From the NCBI RefSeq assembly GCF_030812415.1, contig NZ_JAUSST010000002.1:124001-188000 (forward strand): a stretch of 64,000 nt of DNA, read 5' to 3'. Under the pieces are notes generated by a model, which saw only the letters and a list, made by a program, of their open reading frames with translations, searched no databases and was not told where the DNA came from. Made by a program: the position numbers and the translations under genes. The stretch is from Paenibacillus harenae. Lineage in GTDB: Bacteria; Bacillota; Bacilli; Paenibacillales; Paenibacillaceae. Below are positions 1-9,520 of this stretch, one piece after another (the first letter of the stretch is position 1; each line of letters opens with the position of its first letter).

Positions 1-1
1 C

Positions 2-3000
2 TTGCTGGTGCTTTACGTGCAGGCAGATGTATCCAAACGGAAAGATATTGAAAGACTCGTTCGCGAAGCTAAGAAGCGATTCGGTGCGATACATGGCGTT
101 ATACATAGTGCAGGCATACTTCAGGACTCCTACGTGGCGAAGAAAACAAGAGATGAGATGAATGCCGTTCTCGCTCCCAAAGTGAATGCCGCTCTTTATC
201 TGGACGAGGCATTGAAGGATGAGCCGCTGCGCTTTTTTGTCATGTTCTCATCCATCTCGGCTGCGGTCGGCAACATGGGACAATCTGATTATGCCTATGC
301 CAACGGCTTCCTGGATGCGTTCGCCGGCTGGCGCGAGGAACAGCGCAAGGCGGGAAGCCGCCAAGGGCGTTCCTTGTCGATTAATTGGCCGTTGTGGCAG
401 GATGGCGGCATGCAGGTTGACGAGGTCACGGCGCAAATGATTTACAGCAAGACAGGCATGATCGCTCTTCGGGACGCAAGCGGGCTGCAGGCATTCGATG
501 CAGCGCTGAGGATGCCGAACCTGCAGGTTATGGTCTTGGAAGGGAATCGGCATCGGATGCTGGAAGCGCAAGGCATCTCAGCGGATAGCAAACTTGCTCA
601 GTCTGCTCCTATCAACATGTCCGACGCCCCTGCAGCCGGAGAGGAAGACATTGCTATTATAGGCGTGGCCGGTCGTTATCCAGGCGCACGAAACCTGGAC
701 GAGTTTTGGACGAATCTGCGCGACGGTAAAAATGGCATTACGGAAATTCCGAAGGAACGTTGGGATTATACCTCCTATTTCAGCGAGAACCAGCAGCAGT
801 TAGGCAAAATATACAGCAAGTGGGGCGGCTTTATCGAGGATGCGGATAAATTCGATCCGCTGTTCTTCCAAATATCCCCGCGCGAAGCCGTCATGATGGA
901 TCCGCAGGAGCGTCTTTTTCTGCAGACGGCTTGGGAGACGATGGAAGACGCGGCCTATACGCGGGAGAGGCTGGCGAAAGACCGTGTCGGTGTTTTTGTC
1001 GGCGTTATGTGGGCTCAGTATCAACTGTTGACGCATGAAGTGAACGGGGCAAGCATCTCCCCCACTTCCGTGTATTCATCCATTGCCAATCGCGTTTCTT
1101 ATTTCTTTAATTTCACGGGTCCGAGTTTAGCGCTTGACACGATGTGCTCATCCTCGTTAACCGCGCTTCATTATGCATGCGAGAGCATACGCCGAGGCGA
1201 AAGCGATCTTGCGATGGCAGGCGGCGTTAACCTGTCGATTCACCCGAATAAATATATTTTTCTGTCCAATCAGCGTATGGCATCCAGCGATGGAAGCTGC
1301 AAAAGCTTTGGGGAAGGCGGCGACGGTTACGTGCCGGGTGAAGGCGTCGGCGCTGTACTGCTTAAACCTCTGTCGAAGGCCGTCGCGGACGGCGATCATA
1401 TTTATGCGGTGGTGAAGGGATCTGCCGTGAATTCGGGCGGCAAAACAAGCGGCTTCTCCGTACCCAGCCCTACCGGCCAAAGCAATGTCATAACAGATGC
1501 TTTGAACAAATCAGGTATCGACCCGCAATCGATTTCGTATATTGAAGCTCATGGCACAGGAACCTCGCTCGGCGATCCGATTGAGATTAACGGACTGCAT
1601 AAAGCTTTCGGCGACAGCAAAACGATGAGCTGCGCAATCGGCTCCGTCAAGTCGAACATTGGTCATCTTGAATCCGCGGCAGGCATCGCGGCAATTACGA
1701 AGGTGCTTCTGCAAATGAAGCATGGACAGCTCGTGCCTTCGCTGCATTCCAGCGTGCTGAATGAAAAAATCAATTTTGCGGAATCTTCATTCGTCGTTCA
1801 GCAGGAGCTGCAAGTATGGAAGCGGCCGACGCTGCCCGTTAACGGATCCATGCGCGAAATGCCGCGTCGAGCAGGGGTTTCGGCTTTCGGCGCCGGCGGC
1901 TCGAATGCGCATATTATACTTGAAGAGTATCCGTCCAAGCAGGAGCATGCAGCTAAGACGAAGCAGCGGCTGCTCGTGCTGTCCGCGCACAGCGAGGAGC
2001 AATTGCTTGAAAGCGCTCGTCGCCTGCTGGCATTCCTTGGCCGGCAGCAGACAAGCGCTTCTTCGACTGCGGCCTTATGGCGAGATGCTGCATATACGCT
2101 TCAGATCGGACGGGAAGCTATGGAATTCCGCATAGCCTTCCCTGCGCTAACGGCAGCGGAAGCCGCTGCTACCCTGGCCCGTTATGTCGATGGAGATACA
2201 TCAGGTATATGGAAAGGTTGCACAGACGGCTTTTTTGGCGCGAAAGCCGGGGAAGCGCAGCGGATGCTTGCATCCGCGCTCGAAGAGGGCAAGCTGGATA
2301 TTGCAGCAGAACAATGGGTGATGGGCGCCAACGCAATTTGGGATCGACTCTATGATGGAGAAATTCCAAATCGCATCTCGCTTCCCGCTTACCCCTTTGC
2401 CCAAGAACGTTATTGGGTTAATGGAGGCATTCAAGGCAATGAAGCAATGAAGTCAACACGGATCGATGCTTTGCATCCGTTGATCGATGTTAATGTATCT
2501 ACCTTGTCCGCGCAAGCCTTTAAGAAAACCATTCGGGCAGAGGAGTTTTTCGTTCACGACCATATCGTCTCCGGGCAAAAGCTGCTGCCGGGCGCGGCCT
2601 ATTTGGAGCTTGTTCGAGCAGCGGGCGAGCTTGCGGGCAACCGTAAGGTTACCTGCATCATGGATGTGATGTGGTATCAGCCAGTCGTCGTCATGCAGGA
2701 AGAGCTGGAGCTGTTTATCGGCTTATTCCCAGAGGCGGATACGGTCGCTTATGAGGTTTACAGCTGGATTGAAGAAAATAAAATCGTGCATTCACAGGGC
2801 CGGTTCACCTATGGCGAGGCTGATGTTGCGGCCGAGAAGCTCGACATCGGAGCGATTAAGTCGCGCTGCACGGTACAGATGCCGCGAGAGGAAGTTTATC
2901 GATTATTTGAAGAAGCGGGATTTGATTACGGTCCTGCCTTTCAAGTGACCGATAGAATGTTCGGGAGCGATCAAGAGGGTCTCGTGAAGCTCTCTCTGCT

Positions 3001-6000
3001 GCCAGTGCTGCGAAGCGATCTTATGAATTGGGGGCTGCATCCTTCGCTGCTTGACGGCGCCTTCCGGGCGATCGCTGCTGTATCCGGCAAGTCCGGAAGT
3101 CCAGTGCTGCGCATACCGTTCTCGCTTGGACGAATGGAGATCTATGCTCCAATAACAGCGGCTTGCTATGCTTATGCTGTTCCCACAACATCGCTTGAAG
3201 CGGAGGTTGTCAAGTACGACATTGCGGTCTTGAACGAAACGGGAGACGTTGCAGTACGGATTCGGGATTTTTCTACCCGCAAATTCAAAGAAGCAGGACA
3301 AGCCGCCGGCAGAGAGATGCTCTATTATTATCCGCAGTGGAATCCGGCGCTCGTGGAGCTTGCAGCAGAGATGGATAATGAGCCGATTCTACTATTCGCG
3401 CATGACCATAAGCTGGCTCAAGTTTTAGGCTCGGCAACGATTCTCGTTCAGCCTGGTTCAACCTATCGGCAGAATGGCAGCGTATTCGAGCTGGATCCGA
3501 CCTCTGCGGCCGATTACGAGCGATTGCTGATTGATCTTGCCGAGCAGCAAATTCATCCAGCGCGATTTGTTCATGCATGGAGCCTGAATACCGGCCATTC
3601 ACTTGACAGGCTGGAGGATCAGAAAGAGCTCGGACTCTATTCGCTTCTGTACTTGTTCCAAGCTGTAACTTCGATGGAATGGGAATTGAAGAGCCGCTGT
3701 CTTTATGTATTTCCGCACAGCGGAGCCGAGGTTGTGCCGCAGCAAGAAGCGGTGGCCGGCTTTGCCAATTCGATCGTGCCCGTCAACCATCGATTCGAAT
3801 TGGTTACGGTACAGATTGACGATGCATCTGCAAGGCCGAAACGGTTAGCCGAGCTTCTGCAGACGGAGCTGGCGCAATCGGGCAATGGCATGGAGATCCG
3901 GTATGAACGCGAGCAGCGTTTCGTGCGCGGCCTGCACCGGCTCCAGCCGGAGCAGGCGAATAACGGAGATCAGCCACATCTGAAGCATCATGGCGTCTAT
4001 TTAATTACCGGCGGCGCAGGCGGGCTTGGACTGCTGTTTGCTGAATATTTGGCCAAGCATTATAAAGCGCGCTTGATTTTGACGGGACGATCCGAGCTGC
4101 AGCCGGAGAAGCAAGCAAAGATAGAGGCGCTGAAAGCGTTTGGCGGCGAGGCCGTCTATGCAAGGGCGGATGTTGGCCGACCTCTAGATTCGATGCGGCT
4201 TGTAGAGCTGGCAAAGTCGCAATTCGGAACGCTTAACGGCATATTCCATTGTGCTGGAATCACGGGCGATACTCTTGTTACCGATGCAACGCGCTCTACC
4301 TTCCAACAAGTGCTGGATGCCAAGGTAAACGGCACGCTCAATCTGGATGCCGCAACAGCTGGAGAAAAGCTTGATTTATTCGTCTTGTTCTCTTCGATCT
4401 CGGCGCTTGTCGGCGACTTCGGAGGCTGCGCATATGCGGTGGGCAATGCGTTTCTTGACCGCTTCGCAAGCTGGCGGCAAGCACAATACGAGCAGGGAGC
4501 GCGCAACGGCCGCACGATTTCGATTAATTGGCCGCTATGGCAGGACGGCGGATTGGAGCTTCCGTCGGAGGACGGGGAAAAGTACTACAGCTATTCAGGA
4601 ATTTGGCCGATGACGACTGGGCAAGGATTCGAAGCGTTCGAGCGGATTCTGGACACTTCTCTTCACCATGCGGCCGTCATCTATGGAGAAGTCAACAAGG
4701 TCAACCGAGTGCTCAAGGCTTCGGCGGCAGAGGCACTGATGCCGTTAGAGGAGGAGGCAGCGGATATGCAGCCGGAAGCTCTTCCATCGGATGCTGTTCA
4801 TGAGAAGAATGCGGTATTCGTTGGAGCAGAGCAATACTTGAAGGAAATTCTTGCGGAGATTACGCTTCTGCCCTTATCGCGCATCCAGTCCAAAGCACCG
4901 CTTGAAAAATACGGCGTAGACTCTGTGATGATCATGGAGTTCAACAATCGTTTGGAGAAGGACTTCCAAAGTCTTCCGAAAACGCTGCTGTTTGAATACG
5001 GGAACTTGCATGCGCTTGCGGAATATTTTGCAGAGAAGCATGCGGACCGAGTTATTGGGCTGAAAGGTCTGGAAATGGCTTCACGGGCCTCCAAGCAAAA
5101 GCATGCACAGGCTCGGCCATCTTCGGAGAATGCGCGCATGCAGCCGTCTAAGCAAAGGATTCCCAATCGTTTTATTGCGTCTGCTGAGGCCGGCGGCAGG
5201 GGCAAGGCGCCGTCTGCGACTGCATTAGCCGCAGGCTCCGCTTCGGTAATGGCAAGTTCTGCCGCCGAGACAGCGGTTCAATCGTTTGAACGGGATATCG
5301 CGATCATCGGTGTCGGCGGACGTTACCCGAACGCGGACAGCCTCGAGCAATTTTGGGAGAACCTTAAGAACGGCGTAGACAGCGTATTAGAGGTTCCGAA
5401 GGAACGATGGGATCACAGCCGTTATTTCGACCCGCAAAAAGGGGTTAAAGGCAAGACATACTCCGGGTGGGGCGGTTTTGTGAATGATGTAGACAAGTTC
5501 GATTCGCTGTTCTTCAACATTTCACCAAGGGAAGCCGATACGCTCGACCCGCAGGAGCGATTGTTCCTGGAGACAGCCTGGCATACGCTGGAGGACGCCG
5601 GATATTCGAAGCGGGAGCTGGATGGCGGCAACGTAGGCGTATTCGTCGGCGCTATGTTCGGCCAATACCAGCTCCATGCCGTGGAAGAAACCGCACAAGG
5701 CAATCCGGTTGATCTTGGCTCGGTATTCTCGTCCATTCCGAACCGTGTATCGTATTTCATGAACTGGAGAGGACCGAGCATCGCCATTGATACGGCCTGC
5801 TCATCGTCGCTGGAAGCGATTCGGCTTGCTTGCGACAGCATTATGCTCGGCAATTGCGAGCTGGCTGTAGCAGGCGGAGTTAACGTGATGACTCATCCGC
5901 ATAAATATACGGCGCTTGCGCAGGGCCGATTCCTGTCCGCGGACGGCCGCTGCCATTCCTTCGGCAGCGGCGGAGACGGTTATGTGCCAGGCGAAGGAGT

Positions 6001-9000
6001 CGGAGCGGTGCTGCTGAAGCCGCTCTCGAAAGCCATTGCCGACGGCGATCATATTTATGCTGTCGTGAAGGGCGCTGCCGTCAACCATGGCGGCAAAACA
6101 AACGGGTATTCGGTACCCAATCCGAATGCCCAAGGCGATGTCATATCGGATGCGCTCCGGAAGGCGGACATAGACGCAAGAACGATATCTTATATAGAAG
6201 CGCATGGCACCGGAACTTCACTTGGAGACCCCATTGAGATTGCGGGTCTATCGAAGGCGTTTGGCCAATGGACGGACGATACCGCTTTCTGCTCAATCGG
6301 CTCCGTGAAGTCCAATATCGGCCACCTGGAATCGGCGGCGGGCATCGCCTCCGTCACGAAGGTGCTGCTGCAGATGAAGCATAAGCAGCTTGCGCCGTCG
6401 CTTCACGCAAGGACGTTAAATCCGAATATTGATTTTGCTGCGACACCTTTTATTGTCCAAAGGGAGCTGCAGCCTTGGGAGCGTCCAATGATCGCCTTGA
6501 ACGGTGTGACCTCGGAGGCTCCGCGCCGCGCGGGCATATCCGGATTTGGCGCAGGAGGGACGAATGTTCATCTCCTATTGGAGGAATATGAAGCGCCTGT
6601 CGAAGCTTCATACTCTCATCGCACGCCGCAGTTGATTGTATTATCAGGACGCACGGATGACCGGCTCAGGGCCAATGCGGAGAGACTGCTCGCATATCTG
6701 CGCCGCAAGCCAATGGCCGCGCAAGACAGCGGGAGATCGGATATTAGCGGCGTCATTCTGAGCAAGGATGACAGTACAAACCTAAAGCAGCATGTATTAA
6801 ACGACATTGTGGCCGCGGCATCTGAAATCCTGCATATTGGAGACGATGAGATCGATGCGCAGGAAGCCTTCATGGAATATGGCTGCGATGCGGTTAAGCT
6901 CACTGAGCTGATTGACCGCTTAAATGAAACCTTCGGAATTAAGCTGGAAATGGGCGTGCTCGCGGAGCATGAAACGGCTGAAGCGCTGTCGGACCATTAT
7001 ACGAATGCTTATACGGCTCGACTCGCTTCACGTTACGGCTTCCATACGGCTGCAAGCAGTCCTGACTCTGATCCTGCCGAGCCGATATGTCTCGCCGATG
7101 TGGCCTTTACCCTGCAAACAGGCAGGGAAGCGTTAGACGAGCGTCTAGCTGTTATAGCCTTATCGGTTGAGGATCTGTGCGGCAAGCTGGAGCATTTCCT
7201 TAAAGGGGAACGCGGAGAGGGCTGTTACCGCGGCAGCGCGAAGGATTCGAACGCGCATGAGCTGTTGATTGAGGATGAGGAAGGAGTACAGTTTCTGCGT
7301 CAAATAACAGAGCGCGGCAAGCTGCCCAAGCTCGCTCAAATTTGGGTTTCGGGCATCGCAGTCGACTGGGGGCTGCTGCATATTGATTCGAAGCCGCGCC
7401 GCATCCCATTGCCGGGCTACGCTTTCGCAAGAGTGAGCCATTGGTATAAAAAAAGACCGGACGCCGTACAAACAGACGAAAAGCTAATCGCTGCTCCGCG
7501 AATGATTGCAGCGGGCAAGCTGGCGGAGGATCAGACCGAAAGACAGAAGGATGCACAAGCGGATACGCTTGAACACTTTTTCTTGGCGCCGGTCTGGAAG
7601 CCGGATCGAAGTACGATTGAACAGAGAAAGCATCAACCGGGCAAAGCGCTGCTGCTGCACAACATGCCTCAAACGGGGCTGGAGCAGGCGCTTATGGAGC
7701 TGAATCCGGATGATGAATGGATAACCGTCAAGCTGGGGGAAACAACGATTCGGCATTCCGCCGTAAGCTGGCAATTAAATACGGCCGATGCAACAGCGCT
7801 CGAAACATGGCTTCTTGCTCAGGGGGCATTGAAATCCGTGCTGTTCCTGCACGGTTCTTCGGGCCAATCGGATGATCTGCTAGATATGAACCAGCTGAAT
7901 GCAAGCCAGGAATATGGCGTACTGTCGATGTTTCGTCTTATAAAAGCTTTCTCGGCAGCAGGATATGCATTAAAGCCGCTGGACTGGAAGGTCATTACCT
8001 GCAATGCGCAGGGCATTGATCATGAAGAGCTGATAAATCCGCAATCCGCGAGCCTCTTTGGATTGATGATGTCCATGGCGAAGGAATACCCGAGCTGGCG
8101 GGTGTCCATGATGGATATCGACGGTTCGGAGCTTAAGCAAAAGCAGAAGCTTCGCATGGTTGCTCAGCAGGTTGTTGCTGAGCCTGCCGATCCTGGCGGC
8201 GAGGCAACTGTATTGCGAGGCGGGCTTCGTTTCCGGCGAGTACTGGAAAAGAGGCGGCTGGAGCATGTCAATCAAGCGCCTTTCCGTCAAAATGGGGTAT
8301 ACCTGATCGTTGGAGGAGCGGGCGGCATAGGCCTCGAATTAACCCGTTTCCTAGCAAAGGAAGTGCAGGCTCGCATCGTATTAATAGGCCGCTCTGCGTT
8401 GAAGGAAGAGCAGAAGCGGGCGCTGGCCGAAGCGGAAGCAGTCGGCGGTAGGACGTTGTATATTCAAGCGGATGCAACGAATTTGGAAAGCATGCAGATG
8501 GCCGTGCGAACGGCTAAATCCGAATTCGGCGTCATTCATGGCGCTGTTCACTCGGCGATCGTTCTTCGCGACCGTGTCATTGACAACATGGATGAAGCGT
8601 CGTTCCGACAATCTCTCGATCCGAAGGTAGCGGGAAGCGCGGTAATGTATAAAGCGTTGGAGAAGGAGCCTCTCGATTTCCTTCTCTTTTTCTCGTCGAT
8701 CCAATCTTTAGCTGGAAATGTTGGTCAAAGCAATTATGCGGCAGGCTGCACCTTTAAGGACGCCTTCGCTCAAGCGCTGCGAACAAGAGTGAAGTATCCC
8801 GTTCAAGTGATCAACTGGGGTTACTGGGGATCGTTAGGCGTTGCCGCTACGAAGGAGCAGAATGAGCGTTTCGCAGCTGTAGGGCTGCTGTCTATTGGAC
8901 CGAATGAAGGGATGGAGGCGGTTGCTAGAGTCATCGCGCATCGCACCGAACAGGTTGCGGCCTTGAAGGCGACACCGGCGCTGCTGCAACGAATGACGCA

Positions 9001-9514
9001 TGTCCCTGAGGAGCATGCAAGTCGGGCTCGGCTATCGGAAACACAACCATTGCCTGCTTATGCTTCAGAATTGGCGCAAACAGAAGCCATTATGGATGAA
9101 GACGAGCTGCGTGACGCGGTGGAGGACGTTGTTCTGGGCGCTCTGGGTGATGTGCTTCAAATGGACGCGGGCGATCTGGACACCCATTCCCCCTACACGG
9201 ATTTTGGGGTCGATTCGGTGCTATCAATCGAAATTACAGTGAAAATCAAAGAGAAGCTGAACGTGGATATTCGATCGACCGAGCTGTTCAACTATCCTAA
9301 TGTACGTGCCTTGACGGATTACATTGTGAGGGAATTTGGGATGACTGTTCGCGAAAGCCTCAGGAGGACAGCGGATGTCTTTCAACTGATCGCCCCCGTT
9401 CCGGCCCCAGCCTCTGCAGCCTCTGAGGAACAAGACATGATGGGTCTACTGCTGCGATTGGAGCGAGGCGAGCTGACGGTGGATCAGGTGATCGAACTAC
9501 AGAAGGAGGTTTAG
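2..9514 (+). CDS. trans-AT polyketide synthase subunit (5' end outside the window)
   Basis: This is the first visible subunit of a modular type I PKS that extends and reduces an ACP-bound polyketide in the cytoplasm; its reading frame enters from upstream. Domains in order are: C-terminal half of a KR (residues 1-190, Ser/Tyr/Asn present); KS1 (about 214-643, Cys382, both His); DH (about 823-1100, HxxxGxxxxP intact from His854, but Arg where DxxxQ/H is usual); KR (about 1107-1570); ACP (about 1609-1683, Ser1641); KS2 (about 1763-2197, Cys1933) with a serine-less carrier-like insert in its linker; KR (about 2530-3000); ACP (about 3032-3115, Ser3072); and a short helical docking tail. Post-KS linkers end in YPFA-type motifs with no AT domain, which is the trans-AT hallmark. 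No ACP lies between the first KR and KS1, so its ACP probably precedes that KR, as in the third subunit. The third KR reads YAAGC where Tyr-x3-Asn is usual. Expected outputs are an alkene (KS1 module) and a hydroxyl (KS2 module), by inference. Confidence 0.95.
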   Translation: MLVLYVQADVSKRKDIERLVREAKKRFGAIHGVIHSAGILQDSYVAKKTRDEMNAVLAPKVNAALYLDEALKDEPLRFFVMFSSISAAVGNMGQSDYAYANGFLDAFAGWREEQRKAGSRQGRSLSINWPLWQDGGMQVDEVTAQMIYSKTGMIALRDASGLQAFDAALRMPNLQVMVLEGNRHRMLEAQGISADSKLAQSAPINMSDAPAAGEEDIAIIGVAGRYPGARNLDEFWTNLRDGKNGITEIPKERWDYTSYFSENQQQLGKIYSKWGGFIEDADKFDPLFFQISPREAVMMDPQERLFLQTAWETMEDAAYTRERLAKDRVGVFVGVMWAQYQLLTHEVNGASISPTSVYSSIANRVSYFFNFTGPSLALDTMCSSSLTALHYACESIRRGESDLAMAGGVNLSIHPNKYIFLSNQRMASSDGSCKSFGEGGDGYVPGEGVGAVLLKPLSKAVADGDHIYAVVKGSAVNSGGKTSGFSVPSPTGQSNVITDALNKSGIDPQSISYIEAHGTGTSLGDPIEINGLHKAFGDSKTMSCAIGSVKSNIGHLESAAGIAAITKVLLQMKHGQLVPSLHSSVLNEKINFAESSFVVQQELQVWKRPTLPVNGSMREMPRRAGVSAFGAGGSNAHIILEEYPSKQEHAAKTKQRLLVLSAHSEEQLLESARRLLAFLGRQQTSASSTAALWRDAAYTLQIGREAMEFRIAFPALTAAEAAATLARYVDGDTSGIWKGCTDGFFGAKAGEAQRMLASALEEGKLDIAAEQWVMGANAIWDRLYDGEIPNRISLPAYPFAQERYWVNGGIQGNEAMKSTRIDALHPLIDVNVSTLSAQAFKKTIRAEEFFVHDHIVSGQKLLPGAAYLELVRAAGELAGNRKVTCIMDVMWYQPVVVMQEELELFIGLFPEADTVAYEVYSWIEENKIVHSQGRFTYGEADVAAEKLDIGAIKSRCTVQMPREEVYRLFEEAGFDYGPAFQVTDRMFGSDQEGLVKLSLLPVLRSDLMNWGLHPSLLDGAFRAIAAVSGKSGSPVLRIPFSLGRMEIYAPITAACYAYAVPTTSLEAEVVKYDIAVLNETGDVAVRIRDFSTRKFKEAGQAAGREMLYYYPQWNPALVELAAEMDNEPILLFAHDHKLAQVLGSATILVQPGSTYRQNGSVFELDPTSAADYERLLIDLAEQQIHPARFVHAWSLNTGHSLDRLEDQKELGLYSLLYLFQAVTSMEWELKSRCLYVFPHSGAEVVPQQEAVAGFANSIVPVNHRFELVTVQIDDASARPKRLAELLQTELAQSGNGMEIRYEREQRFVRGLHRLQPEQANNGDQPHLKHHGVYLITGGAGGLGLLFAEYLAKHYKARLILTGRSELQPEKQAKIEALKAFGGEAVYARADVGRPLDSMRLVELAKSQFGTLNGIFHCAGITGDTLVTDATRSTFQQVLDAKVNGTLNLDAATAGEKLDLFVLFSSISALVGDFGGCAYAVGNAFLDRFASWRQAQYEQGARNGRTISINWPLWQDGGLELPSEDGEKYYSYSGIWPMTTGQGFEAFERILDTSLHHAAVIYGEVNKVNRVLKASAAEALMPLEEEAADMQPEALPSDAVHEKNAVFVGAEQYLKEILAEITLLPLSRIQSKAPLEKYGVDSVMIMEFNNRLEKDFQSLPKTLLFEYGNLHALAEYFAEKHADRVIGLKGLEMASRASKQKHAQARPSSENARMQPSKQRIPNRFIASAEAGGRGKAPSATALAAGSASVMASSAAETAVQSFERDIAIIGVGGRYPNADSLEQFWENLKNGVDSVLEVPKERWDHSRYFDPQKGVKGKTYSGWGGFVNDVDKFDSLFFNISPREADTLDPQERLFLETAWHTLEDAGYSKRELDGGNVGVFVGAMFGQYQLHAVEETAQGNPVDLGSVFSSIPNRVSYFMNWRGPSIAIDTACSSSLEAIRLACDSIMLGNCELAVAGGVNVMTHPHKYTALAQGRFLSADGRCHSFGSGGDGYVPGEGVGAVLLKPLSKAIADGDHIYAVVKGAAVNHGGKTNGYSVPNPNAQGDVISDALRKADIDARTISYIEAHGTGTSLGDPIEIAGLSKAFGQWTDDTAFCSIGSVKSNIGHLESAAGIASVTKVLLQMKHKQLAPSLHARTLNPNIDFAATPFIVQRELQPWERPMIALNGVTSEAPRRAGISGFGAGGTNVHLLLEEYEAPVEASYSHRTPQLIVLSGRTDDRLRANAERLLAYLRRKPMAAQDSGRSDISGVILSKDDSTNLKQHVLNDIVAAASEILHIGDDEIDAQEAFMEYGCDAVKLTELIDRLNETFGIKLEMGVLAEHETAEALSDHYTNAYTARLASRYGFHTAASSPDSDPAEPICLADVAFTLQTGREALDERLAVIALSVEDLCGKLEHFLKGERGEGCYRGSAKDSNAHELLIEDEEGVQFLRQITERGKLPKLAQIWVSGIAVDWGLLHIDSKPRRIPLPGYAFARVSHWYKKRPDAVQTDEKLIAAPRMIAAGKLAEDQTERQKDAQADTLEHFFLAPVWKPDRSTIEQRKHQPGKALLLHNMPQTGLEQALMELNPDDEWITVKLGETTIRHSAVSWQLNTADATALETWLLAQGALKSVLFLHGSSGQSDDLLDMNQLNASQEYGVLSMFRLIKAFSAAGYALKPLDWKVITCNAQGIDHEELINPQSASLFGLMMSMAKEYPSWRVSMMDIDGSELKQKQKLRMVAQQVVAEPADPGGEATVLRGGLRFRRVLEKRRLEHVNQAPFRQNGVYLIVGGAGGIGLELTRFLAKEVQARIVLIGRSALKEEQKRALAEAEAVGGRTLYIQADATNLESMQMAVRTAKSEFGVIHGAVHSAIVLRDRVIDNMDEASFRQSLDPKVAGSAVMYKALEKEPLDFLLFFSSIQSLAGNVGQSNYAAGCTFKDAFAQALRTRVKYPVQVINWGYWGSLGVAATKEQNERFAAVGLLSIGPNEGMEAVARVIAHRTEQVAALKATPALLQRMTHVPEEHASRARLSETQPLPAYASELAQTEAIMDEDELRDAVEDVVLGALGDVLQMDAGDLDTHSPYTDFGVDSVLSIEITVKIKEKLNVDIRSTELFNYPNVRALTDYIVREFGMTVRESLRRTADVFQLIAPVPAPASAASEEQDMMGLLLRLERGELTVDQVIELQKEV
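6779..7012 (+). other. Serine-less ACP-like domain inserted in the KS2 linker
   Basis: About 78 residues with a carrier-protein pattern interrupt the post-KS linker. The linker runs into the insert after LLAYLRRK and resumes at LADVAFTLQTGRE, whereas in KS1 those two halves are nearly continuous. The insert has an acidic helix I, the phrase EYGCDAVKL where an active ACP reads GxDSxxL, and a typical helix III end. Ala2297 occupies the phosphopantetheine serine position, so the domain cannot carry an acyl chain. A structural or docking role is inference. Confidence 0.75.
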
Positions 9515-9520
9515 CTGAAC

